DNA of 64,000 bases from Ferribacterium limneticum (GTDB taxonomy: Bacteria > Pseudomonadota > Gammaproteobacteria > Burkholderiales > Rhodocyclaceae). The notes below the pieces were generated by a model that was given only the letters and a program-made list of their open reading frames with translations, was not told the DNA's origin and made no database searches. The DNA lies in the NCBI RefSeq assembly GCF_020510625.1, contig NZ_CP075191.1, positions 1,588,001 to 1,652,000 on the forward strand. The letters run 5' to 3'. Shown here one piece after another: positions 14,786 to 23,642 of the stretch. The translations under genes were made by a program, and so were the position numbers. How positions within the stretch are numbered: the first letter of the stretch is position 1; every line of letters begins with the position of its first letter.

Positions 14786-17119
14786 TCAATACAATCGAAT
14801 GGCTGAGTCGAAATGCCAGGTCCGGCGGATTTCGATCACGTCGTAGTCGCGGGCAAGCCCCGGCTGGAAAGGCTGGTACGGGGCATGGGACTCGATGATG
14901 CGGCGTACGGCATCGTCTATGGCCGGCACGCCGCTGGAGCGGACAAAGCTAATCGACTCCACCGAGCCATCTCTTCGAATCGCTACCGTCACCATTGGGT
15001 CGGTGTGGGTTTGCCTGGCTGCTTCACGGACTATGTCGAAGCCCATGTTCAGATGGATCTTCCGGGCCCAGGCTTCGGCGTACCAGACGAGTTCTGCGTT
15101 GGTGTCAGTGCGCCCGAACAGCCTGCCGCGGCGGAAGAGGCTTGACGACGGTGATCGCTGCCGGGCCTCCTCGGCGGCCGCGCGGCGCGCTGCTTCCTCG
15201 TCCAGCTGCCGTCCCATCGCCCGACGCGCGGCATCGCGCCTTGCATCCTGCTCGCGTTTTTCCTCGGCCCTCGTGGCTTCCTCTCTGGCTGCGGCTTGCC
15301 GGGCACTTTCCTGGCGCTCGGCTTCGCGTCGTGCGGCATCAGCGCGAGCAGCTTCTTCCTTGGCGGCGGCCTGTCGGGCTGCTTCCTGGCGCTCGGCTTC
15401 GCGTCTGGCGGCATCAGCGCGAGCAGCTTCTTCCTTGGCGGTGGCCTGTCGGGCTGCTTCCTGTCGCTCTGCTTCGCGCCTGGCGGCTTCGGCTCGTGCG
15501 GCTTCCTCCTTGGCTGCAGCTTGTCGGGCTGCTTCCTGGCGCTCGGCTTCGCGCCGGGCTGCTTCGGCTCGTGCGGCATCTTCCTTGGCCGCTGCTTGTC
15601 GAGCTGCTTCCTGGCGCTCGGCTTCGCGCCGGGCTGCTTCGGCTCGTGCGGCATCTTCCTTGGCTGCTGCTTGTCGAGCTGCTTCCCGACGCTCGGCTTC
15701 ACGTTTAGCCGATTCAGCCCGTGCTGCTTCATCCTTGACAGCGGCTTGTCGGGCTGCTTCCTGTCGCTCGGCTTCGCGTCGGGCGGCTTCGGCCCGTGCG
15801 GCTTCCTCCTTGGCGGCGGCTTGTCGGGCTGCTTCCTGGCGCTCGGCTTCACGTCGGGCAGCTTCGGCTCGTGCGGCTTCCTCCTTGGCGGCGGCTTGTC
15901 GAGCTGCTTCCTGGCGCTCGGCTTCGCGCCGGGCGGCATCAGCGCGAGCAGCTTCTTCCTTAGCGGCGGCCTGTCGAGCCTTCTCCTGGCGCTCGGCTTC
16001 ACGTCGGGCAGCTTCGGCTCGTGCCGTTTCCTCGTTGATTGCAGCCAGTCGAGCAATCTCCCTGCGTTCGGCTTCCCGGCGCGCTATTTCTGCTCGTGTC
16101 GCTTCCTCCTTGACGGCCGCCTGCCGGGCGTTCTCATGTCTTTCAGTCTCGCGTCGTGCTGCTTCAACGCGCGCCGATTCCGCTTTTGCAGCGGCCTGTC
16201 GAGCCTTTTCTTGTTGTTCGGCTTCGCGCCTGGCCGCTTCAGCCAGCGCTGCTTCCTCCCTGGCGGCGGCTTGTCGGGCGTTTTCCTGCTGCTCGGCCTC
16301 GCGTCGTGCTGCTTCCGCGCGCGTAGCTTCTTCCTTGGCGGCTGCCTGTCGGGCACTTTCCTGCCGCTCGGCTTCCTGTCGCGCCGATTCAGTCGGCGTG
16401 GTTTTCTCGACGATTGGCTCCAGCGCGGGAGGCTCGATTTCGGACTGGGTTTCACCGTCGGCATGGGCTGACGTTGTCGATTGGACAGGTGGTGGTTCCG
16501 GCGGGGCAGCGGGCACGACGAAATCGTTTTTTTTCGACTGCTCCAGCGCGATGACTGCCGGGAACGGCTTTGGCGCGGGCGGCTCGACCGGAGATGCCTG
16601 CACGAGTTCTTTGCGGGTTGCATCCGCTGGCCTTGAAGAGGCCTTCGCTGTCGGGTCACTCCGGGACTCGGTCGCCGGGGCTGGCGGTGCCGGGGATGGT
16701 TCCGGGGTGACCTCGGGGACTTTGAATATCACCACCAGTTCGCCTGTGGCGGCGGGTTGCTCGTTCGAGGCTTCAGGTAGCGGCTGGGGTAGCGGCGGGG
16801 GTTCCGGGGGGCTGGCGGGTTCCGGGGGGATGACCGGCGCCGGGGCGAGCACGACTTGCAGATTGGGAACTTCGATTCGCCGAACCTGCCAGGGGAAGGC
16901 CAGGCCGGGTAGCCCGAATTCGTCACCAAACAGGGTGAGGCTGAGCAGCAGGGCATGGAACAGCGTCGATAGCAGCAGGGCAAAGGCGAGCCGCAGGCGC
17001 TGGAGGCGCATCCGGCGAAGTGCTTGCTGGTTGGGGCCGACGGCTGCCATTGCCGATCCCGGCAAGCGTGGCGTCGTGCCGGTCTCTGCCGGACTCAAGT
17101 GCACTCCGCCATTGTGCAA
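14786..17119 (-). CDS. TonB-like energy transducer with long charged repeat linker
   Basis: A 777-residue protein. A basic N-terminus is followed by one membrane anchor (about 43-65, LAFALLLSTLFHALLLSLTLF), then a Pro/Glu-rich segment (about 90-235) and a tract of fourteen 25-residue Ala/Glu/Arg repeats (262-611). A TonB C-terminal domain lies at about 690-777 (IRRDGSVESISFVRSSGVPAIDDAV). TonB proteins couple the proton gradient to outer-membrane receptors, normally through ExbB/ExbD, which are not adjacent. The repeat tract probably forms a very long helix spanning the periplasm, a TolA-like solution. The start is uncertain: in-frame ATGs at 17050 and 17011 also precede the anchor. Confidence 0.8.
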   Translation of the reverse strand: MHNGGVHLSPAETGTTPRLPGSAMAAVGPNQQALRRMRLQRLRLAFALLLSTLFHALLLSLTLFGDEFGLPGLAFPWQVRRIEVPNLQVVLAPAPVIPPEPASPPEPPPLPQPLPEASNEQPAATGELVVIFKVPEVTPEPSPAPPAPATESRSDPTAKASSRPADATRKELVQASPVEPPAPKPFPAVIALEQSKKNDFVVPAAPPEPPPVQSTTSAHADGETQSEIEPPALEPIVEKTTPTESARQEAERQESARQAAAKEEATRAEAARREAEQQENARQAAAREEAALAEAARREAEQQEKARQAAAKAESARVEAARRETERHENARQAAVKEEATRAEIARREAERREIARLAAINEETARAEAARREAERQEKARQAAAKEEAARADAARREAERQEAARQAAAKEEAARAEAARREAERQEAARQAAAKEEAARAEAARREAERQEAARQAAVKDEAARAESAKREAERREAARQAAAKEDAARAEAARREAERQEAARQAAAKEDAARAEAARREAERQEAARQAAAKEEAARAEAARREAERQEAARQATAKEEAARADAARREAERQEAARQAAAKEEAARADAARREAERQESARQAAAREEATRAEEKREQDARRDAARRAMGRQLDEEAARRAAAEEARQRSPSSSLFRRGRLFGRTDTNAELVWYAEAWARKIHLNMGFDIVREAARQTHTDPMVTVAIRRDGSVESISFVRSSGVPAIDDAVRRIIESHAPYQPFQPGLARDYDVIEIRRTWHFDSAIRLY
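15287..16336 (-). repeat. Fourteen 75-bp tandem repeats inside the TonB-like gene
   Basis: Fourteen consecutive units encode variants of a 25-residue block typified by KEEAARAEAARREAERQE followed by AARQAAA. Units 6-14 are nearly identical and units 1-5 are more diverged. This suggests recent expansion toward the C-terminal side. The repeats keep the opposite strand free of stop codons, which creates long spurious reading frames there. Confidence 0.9.
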
Positions 17120-17459
17120 GGTGCCGCGAAACGCCGGCGGGGCGGCAAACCAGATGTGCCCCGTGGCGCGTTCGAATGGCTGCGAAATACCAAGGGGTTC
17201 TGCTTGCGACAGACGGGCAGGCAGATGGCGGTGGCCTTGGTTGAACGGATATGCATGTGGGAATTATGGGGGCACGGGCAAGCGGCCTGCAACGAAAGCT
17301 TAGCTGCTATGGCCGTGCATCAATTTCGTTTTTGGGCGTTTTTTCGGGTTGACCGCGCCCCGCAGGAATCCGCAGCGACATGCCAACTCTGCTGGCCGTC
17401 TTGCTGGGCAGGGGGCATCAGCACGCTTGGGGTGAAGCAAGCTCGGCAAAGCGTGTTTT
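17120..17459. other. Intergenic region, no gene seen
   Basis: About 340 bp between the TonB-like gene and the GNAT gene. Short open frames here show no family features. The only notable element is a copy of the dispersed repeat at 17322-17355. Confidence 0.6.
17322..17355 (+). repeat. Dispersed repeat, copy A
   Basis: This copy contains GCGTTTTTTCGGGTTGACCG. It shares its order of AATTTC, TTTGG, GCGTTTTTTC and GGTTGACCG with copies at 20171, 23588, 28312 and 28719. This is the most diverged of the intergenic copies on its 3' side. Confidence 0.65.
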
Positions 17460-17987
17460 CTACAGCGTCCGCACCGCGTGCATCATGCCCGGGTCGTCGG
17501 CGTCGCGCCTGACTTCGAAACCGAGCTGGCGGGCGAATTTGATCATCTTGTCGTTGGAGGAAAGGATGAAAGCCTCCATCGTTTTCATGCCGCGCGTGCG
17601 GGCCGCGTCAATCAGCGACAGCATCAGAATGCCGGCCACGCCGCTGCCCTGCCATTCATCGTCGATGGCAATGGCGAACTCGCATTCGTCGCCGCTCGGG
17701 CCGGCCACATAGCGCGCCACGCCGATCTCGACGTTCTGCCCATCGCGCTGGATGATGGCGACCAGCGCCAGATGCCGCACGTAGTCGATCTCGGTCAGGT
17801 ACTTCAGTTTGCCCGGCGGCAGTTCCTTGAGCGTGGACATGAAGCGCTTGTAGCGCGAATCGGCCGAAAGATGCTGGACGAAATCCTGTTCCATCGGCTT
17901 GTCGTCGGCGCGGATCGGGCGGATGGTGACCGGGCTGCCGTCGAACAGAAAACGGTTGCGGACGAGTTCGGCTGGATAGTCGGCCAC
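17460..17987 (-). CDS. GNAT N-acetyltransferase, PatZ-GNAT-like, stand-alone
   Basis: A 175-residue acetyltransferase. Its sequence follows the C-terminal GNAT of the 905-residue PatZ-like protein in the same window: VTIRPIRADDKPMEQDFV, SRYKRFM, LTEIDYVRHLALVA, IGVARYV and WQGSGVAGILMLSLI (acetyl-CoA loop). It starts at GTG, with GGAG 8 nt upstream inside the end of the ACP gene, and is 3 nt from that gene. It is the last gene of an operon with an ACP and an acetyl-CoA-synthetase-like enzyme, so its likely target is that synthetase, or an acyl-ACP is its donor. Both are inferences. Confidence 0.85.
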   Translation of the reverse strand: MADYPAELVRNRFLFDGSPVTIRPIRADDKPMEQDFVQHLSADSRYKRFMSTLKELPPGKLKYLTEIDYVRHLALVAIIQRDGQNVEIGVARYVAGPSGDECEFAIAIDDEWQGSGVAGILMLSLIDAARTRGMKTMEAFILSSNDKMIKFARQLGFEVRRDADDPGMMHAVRTL

Positions 17988-17990
17988 GGC

Positions 17991-18257
17991 TTACTCCAGC
18001 GAAGCGGCGGGGATTTTCCCGGCCAGGTAGGCAACGATGCCATCCAGCGTCTGGACCTTGCCGTAGTCGGTTTCCGGGATATCGACGCCCAGCTTCTCGT
18101 GGATGCTCGCCAGCACGTTGAGCCAGTCCATGGAATCGAGGTCGATCTGGGTGCGCAGGGGTTTGTCGGCGATGATCCTGGCCGGATCGATTTCCGGGGC
18201 CAGGCGCTTGACGATGGCGAGCACGGCCGTGCGGATTCGTTCTTGCTGCTGACTCAT
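17991..18257 (-). CDS. Acyl carrier protein
   Basis: An 88-residue four-helix carrier protein. The phosphopantetheine attachment serine is in DLDSMDWLN, in place of the usual DSLDxVEL. It is acidic at the start of helix II and of usual length. The start at 18257 has GGGAGA upstream and overlaps the synthetase stop as ATGA. It is not near fatty-acid synthase genes, so it is a dedicated carrier, probably charged by the neighbouring AMP-forming synthetase or serving the adjacent GNAT. Confidence 0.85.
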   Translation of the reverse strand: MSQQQERIRTAVLAIVKRLAPEIDPARIIADKPLRTQIDLDSMDWLNVLASIHEKLGVDIPETDYGKVQTLDGIVAYLAGKIPAASLE

Positions 18258-20020
18258 TTTTTCTCCCGCTGCGCCTCGGCTTGTTCCAGCGTCGAACTGT
18301 CGCCTTCGGGCAGTCCGAGTTCCCTTGCCTTGAGCAGCCGGCGCATGATTTTTCCACTTCGAGTATGTGGCAGGGCCGGCACGAATGCAATTTCCTTCGG
18401 CGCCACCGCCGCCCCGAGACGCCGACGGGCGTGGGCCATCAATTCGAGGCGCAGCTCTTCGCTCGGCTCGATGGGCTGCTTGAGGACGACGAAGGCCTTG
18501 ATCACCTCGCCGGCCAGCGCATCCGGCTTGCCGATGACGCCCGCCTCGGCGACCGCCGGGTGTTCCATCAACACGCTTTCCACCTCGAACGAGCCGATCA
18601 GATGGCCGGACGACTTGATCACATCGTCGCTGCGGCCGACGAACCAGAAGTAGCCGTCGGCATCGCGCCGCACCAGATCGCCGGTCAGGTAGAGATTGCC
18701 GGCAAAGCACTCGCGGTAACGCTCAGGCTGGTTCAGATAGCCGCGAAACATCGATGGCCAGCCGGTTTCCAGCGCCAGTTCGCCGACCGTGTCGGGTACC
18801 TCGATCACCGTAACCGGTTCGCCCGCCTGATGGCGAACGACATGGGCGGCAATGCCCGGCAGCGGGCGGCCCATCGAGCCGGGCTTGATGTCCAGCGCGG
18901 CGGTGTTGGCGATCATGATGCCGCCGGTTTCGCTCTGCCACCAGTTGTCGTGGATCGGCCGGCCGAAGGCTTCCAGGCCCCAGCACACCGCTTCCGGGTT
19001 GAGCGCCTCGCCGACGCTGGCAATGAAGCGCAAGTCGGGAAAACGGTGGCCGGCAAAGAGTTCGTGTCCGGCTTTCATGAGCAACCGGATCGCCGTCGGT
19101 GCCGTGTACCAGACATTGACCCGCTCGTTTTCGAGAAGGTGAATCCAGCGCAGCGGGTCGAAATCGGCCTCATCGACGATGCTCGTCACGCCCAGCAACA
19201 GCGGGGCGATGATGCCGTAAGAGGTGCCCGTCACCCAGCCCGGATCAGCCGTGCACCAGAACACGTCGTCCGGCCGCAGATCGAGGGCGGTTCGCGCTGT
19301 GGCGTAGTGGGTCAGCACGGCACCATGGACGTGGATGGCGCCCTTCGGCAGGCCGGTCGTGCCACTGGTGAAATGCAGCAGGGCCGGGTCTTCCGGGCTG
19401 GTCGGCACGAGCGCCGGGGTGTCGGGGGCGGCGCCGAGCAGGGCGTGCAGGTCCAGCGTATCCGCAAATGCGCCGGCGCCGATGTCATCAACTAGCAGAA
19501 CATGCTGGAGCGAGGGGAGTTCCGGGCGAAGTGCCGCGACCTTGCGCTGATAGGCGCTGGCCGTGGTGACCAGCACCTTGCCGGCAGCCTGGGCAATGCG
19601 GCTGCGAATCGGCTCGGGGCCGAAGGACTGAAAAAGCGGTGAAACGACAGCGCCGATCTTGAGCGCGCCGAGCACGGCGACGTACAACTCGCAGATGCGG
19701 CCGCAGAGCACAAAAACGCGGTCGCCTTTCACCACGCCTAGCGACTTGAGGGCGTTGCCAAAACGGTCAGTCAGCTCGGCGAGTTCGCGATAGCTGATGT
19801 CGCGGGCGCTGCCATCGGCTCCCAGAAAACGGAAGGCGGTTTTCTCGGCATGGGCCGAATGGGCGTGGCGGTCCACAGCCAACTGGGCAATGTTGATCTC
19901 GCCATCGGGGGCGACGCCAAGTTCACGACCAATGTCTGCCCAGGAGAACGCAGCATCGCCAGCCTGGTCACCGGCTGTACGCGCATCAGCAGACTGTTTC
20001 CTAATTAACACCGGCTTCAT
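18254..20020 (-). CDS. AMP-forming acetyl/acyl-CoA synthetase-like enzyme
   Basis: A 588-residue ANL-superfamily enzyme. It has the phosphate loop [19 protein letters not shown], the aromatic motif NWWQSETGG, the hinge [15 protein letters not shown] and the C-terminal motif [12 protein letters not shown] with the catalytic lysine. The Trp in WWQSETGG is the residue that restricts acetyl-CoA synthetases to acetate-sized acids. It is shorter than housekeeping Acs (about 650 residues) at the N-terminus. The lysine motif is the target of Pat-type acetylation, and a Pat-like GNAT is encoded two genes downstream in the same operon. The product may be acetyl-CoA or an acyl group passed to the neighbouring ACP. 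Confidence 0.88.
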   Translation of the reverse strand: MKPVLIRKQSADARTAGDQAGDAAFSWADIGRELGVAPDGEINIAQLAVDRHAHSAHAEKTAFRFLGADGSARDISYRELAELTDRFGNALKSLGVVKGDRVFVLCGRICELYVAVLGALKIGAVVSPLFQSFGPEPIRSRIAQAAGKVLVTTASAYQRKVAALRPELPSLQHVLLVDDIGAGAFADTLDLHALLGAAPDTPALVPTSPEDPALLHFTSGTTGLPKGAIHVHGAVLTHYATARTALDLRPDDVFWCTADPGWVTGTSYGIIAPLLLGVTSIVDEADFDPLRWIHLLENERVNVWYTAPTAIRLLMKAGHELFAGHRFPDLRFIASVGEALNPEAVCWGLEAFGRPIHDNWWQSETGGIMIANTAALDIKPGSMGRPLPGIAAHVVRHQAGEPVTVIEVPDTVGELALETGWPSMFRGYLNQPERYRECFAGNLYLTGDLVRRDADGYFWFVGRSDDVIKSSGHLIGSFEVESVLMEHPAVAEAGVIGKPDALAGEVIKAFVVLKQPIEPSEELRLELMAHARRRLGAAVAPKEIAFVPALPHTRSGKIMRRLLKARELGLPEGDSSTLEQAEAQREKK

Positions 20021-20390
20021 CGGGGATTCCGCAGGAGGTATGCCACTGGATTCTGCGCTGCGCCATCGCCATCGGCAATGATGCTGCTCATGCGGGAGCG
20101 AAATGACGCCCGTTCAGAGGTGAGGACGAGCAACGCTGCCGTCGCGACCAAAGCGACCAGTGGAATCGCCATTTCAAATTCGAACGTTTTTTCCGGTTGA
20201 CCGTGGAAATGCTCATCTGGCGGTTCGTCGGCCTTTGCAGGCGTTGTCGATGAGCCGGCGAAGTGGCCAGTGTCGTGCTGAGTATCGATGTTGAGGCGGC
20301 ATGCCAGCCGCATTCGTGTAGAGTGTTTGGGTCGGCTACAGTCTCACCTAGTTCGAGACGAGATTGCGCCGCACTACGGAGGAGAAATCG
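20021..20390. other. Intergenic region with dispersed repeat
   Basis: About 370 bp between the divergent synthetase and KAP NTPase genes. A 98-codon open frame on the minus strand (20017-20313) crosses the dispersed repeat and has no family features, so it is not called. Promoters of both genes must lie here, but no clear -35/-10 pair stands out. Confidence 0.5.
20171..20210 (+). repeat. Dispersed repeat, copy B
   Basis: This 40-bp copy contains GTTTTTTCCGGTTGACCG followed by TGGAAAT. It is a direct repeat of copy C at 23588-23628, and the two flank the KAP NTPase gene. The core holds an imperfect palindrome (TTCCGGT, TG, ACC, GGAA). Confidence 0.8.
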
Positions 20391-23381
20391 ATGACAGCTT
20401 CCAAGCCAGTGATGAAGATGCCCGAATTGCTGGTCTTTGCGAGGTTGCTCGCTACTGGCTTCGTAGGCGCAGAAGTTTGGTGTGTCGCCTTTATTCTTGG
20501 TGCGAACTTCGCTCCGACATTGTCTGATATATCCCTATGGGCGCAGATCGTCGGGATGTTAATCGGAACACTGATATGTCTGACATACGCAGCCAAGCGG
20601 GGAGCACTTTTCGCCGCCGCACGAATGGTCAGCAGTTTTCGTATCGATCTGCTGATCGCCATCGGTATCGGCATCTGGTCAAACGAACTAGCCTCACCTT
20701 GGCTAGACAAGGTCCACGCTGCGCTCAAGAATGCTGATCCTCAGTGGGCGCCTGCGCTCTTTCTTCTCCTTTGCGCTGTGCTGCTGTCGCCACTGATTCA
20801 GCAGTACTGGCCAAAACCCAAAAGAACGCCGCCTCAGATGTTCTTCATTGCGGATGAGGAAATCGGAGACGAGAAAGAAGATCTTCTTGCGAGCAAGGCT
20901 CAAGCCAAATCGTTCGCGGAAACTGTTCTCGCCAGTGGAGCCCACCCTGGACTTGTTTTTGGAGTCGATGGACCGTGGGGAATTGGTAAGACAAGCTTTA
21001 TCAATCTCGCTGAGCGTTACTGGGCAAGAGCAGAAGACAGCACCATTGTTTGTAGATTCGAACCCCTTCGGTATGCATCAGAGCCAGACCTGGCGGATCG
21101 CCTGATTCGCGATTTGACCGCGGCGATTCAGCGAAAGGTCTTCGCACCAGAATTTCGGCCAGCCGCATCGCGGTACTCCCGGCTTATAAAGGGCAAGGCA
21201 GACGTGTCGTTCCTTGGGTTCAAACTTTCTTTGGAACCGTCGCAGGAGACCGTTGATGAATTACTTGACGATATCGATGAGGTCCTGAGGCGGATCGGCC
21301 GTCGCGTAATCATCGTCATCGACGATCTGGATCGATTGGATGCGAAGACAACCAACAACGTTCTGTTTGCAACGCGACGGACGTTCAAGCTCTCTCAGGC
21401 TACCTACGTCCTCTGCTACGACACTGAAATACTCGCAGGAAGCAAGGAGGAAGGTTCAAGGGCGCGTGAGTTCCTTGAGAAATTTGTGACAGTCAAGCTG
21501 AGCTTATTTGTCGACAGCTCCAGTATTCGGGACTTCTTGCGGAGAGATTGGCAACGAGCTGAAAACGAATTGGGCTCGATTCCTTCCGATACGATGGTAA
21601 AGCTCGGCGCCGTGCTCAACGTGTTGGCGGATATTCTCGACAGTGAGTTGGCAGCGAAGTACTTGCCCCTTGTTGGTAACTTTCGCAAGGTAAAGCGCTT
21701 CGTCAACGCCATGCTGCTCATGCAAATTGAGAAGAGCAACTTAGGTCGGACGGACTTTAATAAGCGCGACCTCATCAACCTCGTGCTTTTACACTTGAAC
21801 TATCCGGGATTGTTCAGGCGTATCTATGCGGAAGAGACGGAAGGGCGTTGCGGGACCTTCTCGGTGCGTCGCGAATACGAAGAGAGCGAGTTCAAGTTCA
21901 AAAACTCGGCTGATTTCTCAACCTTGGTGGTAGAACAAGAAGAAACTGCTGGGTTCCTTTTGACTCAACTCTTCGACATAACAGCGCTGGAGCTTAGTGA
22001 TCGAAGTGATGTCGATGAGGCGGTCTTGGCATCACGTGCTTGCTTCAATCAGGACTCCTTCAGGAATCTGGAGGGGTACCTCAAGCTCATTGTACGATTC
22101 GCCACACCGGAACCGCAGGATACATTTGTACTGTATCAGGAGGCCGTGGAACGAGTTCTTAAGGGGGCATCCATTGCTTCAATTCTTACGTCGCCTGACT
22201 TTCTGCTGGAGTATGCGCATGACCAGTTCTGGCGGGTGCTCGTCAATCAGTCTCATGATTTCACTCGCACTGTCGCCGAAGATGCCATCGAGACGCTCAT
22301 CGACTATCTGCCTCGCTACTCTGCAATCAAGAATGATGATCGAGGATTGCGGCAGAGGTCGATCTACTCCCTGCTACGACTCTTGGATCGCGCTGGCTGG
22401 GGGAGGACATCGGGTCGGCGTCTCCCGAATACAGCAGAAAATGTCATAGAGATTGCATGGCGGATCTTCGGTGAACATCCCTACGAAGGTAAAGGTATCC
22501 TTCAGCGCCTTGTCGGCAGCGATCGCGGAGTCCTCGGTTGGAACGATCTCATGATATTCAGGCTTCAATGCTCGGCAGATCGTCAAGGACAACTGTACAA
22601 CCTGCATACAGCCCTCATCGTCCATCAGCATAGAGATGCAGCAACAGCTGGTTTGGTCAATGATCTCGCGTTGATGGGAATGAGAGGACTGTCTCAAGCG
22701 GTCTTCTCATTATTCAAACGAACCTATATTGATTCACAGCGAAATTTTCTTTCAGAAGTCAGCGATGCCCCAGCAGAAGCGTTTCTGGGCGAAGCTACGT
22801 CCCAAATCGGTCAGCAAGTTTTAATGGACGATCAATCAGAGCGAGATGCAGCTTCGCTTGCTCAGCGTGTTTCCTCGGTGCGCTCCGCCGTAAAGTCCTT
22901 TGTGATCTACCAGCTAAGCAATCCGCTGCCCCCGAGAGGATCAGGTGTTGGCTGCGGGTTTTACGACGAGTGTGGGGCAGGCGATGGTGGTGGCATTGCA
23001 AGGCTAATGAATGAGTACGTTTTTGGCGTTTGCTTCAACCCAGATTTCCACGAGGACAACGTCTTTTTATTTCTTGACCACTGCCTATCACATTTGAGTA
23101 ACTCGTTCTTTTCTGGAGGGGAAGAAGAAGGATTCTTTGCCTCCAAGGCTGAACTTCCGGGAGGTCTTGATCCGAAGGTGATGGGACGGTATTGGAGTCA
23201 GCATCAGGAGCTCATTCGCCAACTAGTCCAGCACGTTGAAGCGCGGCATGTGATCACATCCAGCTACGTAGCTACTTATAGCGAAGATTTGGCTGGGGTT
23301 TTCGCCGAGCTCGACAAATTGGCCGACGAAGCAACTGCGGTTGGAAAAGAGTCCGGAAAACTTCTACAGACCCCGTCTTGA
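20391..23381 (+). CDS. Membrane-anchored KAP-family P-loop NTPase
   Basis: A 996-residue protein. About four predicted membrane segments lie in the first 140 residues (roughly 13-38, 47-70, 81-97, 118-135). A KAP NTPase domain follows with Walker A (GPWGIGKTSF, about 193-203) and Walker B (VIIVIDDLDRLD, about 306-317). A long, mostly helical C-terminal region of unknown role completes it. In KAP proteins the membrane segments are typically inserted in or near the NTPase domain, with bulk in the cytoplasm. The F-plasmid phage-exclusion protein PifA belongs to this family. GGAGGAG before 20391 fixes the start. The gene is visibly more AT-rich than its neighbours, stands alone, and is flanked by dispersed repeats, all of which point to acquisition. 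Confidence 0.85.
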   Translation: MTASKPVMKMPELLVFARLLATGFVGAEVWCVAFILGANFAPTLSDISLWAQIVGMLIGTLICLTYAAKRGALFAAARMVSSFRIDLLIAIGIGIWSNELASPWLDKVHAALKNADPQWAPALFLLLCAVLLSPLIQQYWPKPKRTPPQMFFIADEEIGDEKEDLLASKAQAKSFAETVLASGAHPGLVFGVDGPWGIGKTSFINLAERYWARAEDSTIVCRFEPLRYASEPDLADRLIRDLTAAIQRKVFAPEFRPAASRYSRLIKGKADVSFLGFKLSLEPSQETVDELLDDIDEVLRRIGRRVIIVIDDLDRLDAKTTNNVLFATRRTFKLSQATYVLCYDTEILAGSKEEGSRAREFLEKFVTVKLSLFVDSSSIRDFLRRDWQRAENELGSIPSDTMVKLGAVLNVLADILDSELAAKYLPLVGNFRKVKRFVNAMLLMQIEKSNLGRTDFNKRDLINLVLLHLNYPGLFRRIYAEETEGRCGTFSVRREYEESEFKFKNSADFSTLVVEQEETAGFLLTQLFDITALELSDRSDVDEAVLASRACFNQDSFRNLEGYLKLIVRFATPEPQDTFVLYQEAVERVLKGASIASILTSPDFLLEYAHDQFWRVLVNQSHDFTRTVAEDAIETLIDYLPRYSAIKNDDRGLRQRSIYSLLRLLDRAGWGRTSGRRLPNTAENVIEIAWRIFGEHPYEGKGILQRLVGSDRGVLGWNDLMIFRLQCSADRQGQLYNLHTALIVHQHRDAATAGLVNDLALMGMRGLSQAVFSLFKRTYIDSQRNFLSEVSDAPAEAFLGEATSQIGQQVLMDDQSERDAASLAQRVSSVRSAVKSFVIYQLSNPLPPRGSGVGCGFYDECGAGDGGGIARLMNEYVFGVCFNPDFHEDNVFLFLDHCLSHLSNSFFSGGEEEGFFASKAELPGGLDPKVMGRYWSQHQELIRQLVQHVEARHVITSSYVATYSEDLAGVFAELDKLADEATAVGKESGKLLQTPS

Positions 23382-23642
23382 GCGTGATCGAACGGGCGTT
23401 GAGCCCAAGTCACAGACTCGGAATGGTAGGCGTTCACAGGACTTCAAGGCCAGTTGATTGCCCCAGCAACATTTTTCAACTGATACGAACGATTGGCGAC
23501 AATGACGTAATTGCGGTCGGTTACGCTTCAAGCACTGTAGTGACCGCACCGACAGGCCATTGTTCTCTCTAGAGACCCGAAAAACCCAATTTCAAATTTG
23601 GCCGTTTTTTCCGGTTGACCGTAGGAATAGCAAGCCAGCCGG
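23382..23642. other. Intergenic region with dispersed repeat
   Basis: About 260 bp between the convergent KAP and pqqE genes. I see no gene. The part next to pqqE holds repeat copy C; the rest has the AT-richer character of the KAP gene. Confidence 0.5.
23588..23628 (+). repeat. Dispersed repeat, copy C
   Basis: This copy contains CCGTTTTTTCCGGTTGACCG followed by TAGGAAT. It is the closest match to copy B in both sequence and orientation and ends 14 bp from the pqqE stop. Confidence 0.8.

Noticed and set aside
15287-16336. Regular 75-bp repeats considered as a CRISPR array.
   Set aside because: There are no unique spacers; the repeats are contiguous and maintain one protein-coding frame.
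14895-17303. An 802-codon open frame on the plus strand, antisense to the TonB-like gene (and a 391-codon one at 15296-16471).
   Set aside because: It is a by-product of the 75-bp repeats: GC-rich repeats leave no stops in other frames. The product is a monotonous Ser/Arg/Ala repeat with no domain, and the TonB frame has a membrane anchor and a TonB C-terminal domain.
20017-20313. A 98-codon minus-strand frame upstream of the acetyl-CoA-synthetase-like gene, with a hydrophobic stretch.
   Set aside because: It runs across dispersed repeat copy B and has no ribosome binding site or family similarity that I can see.
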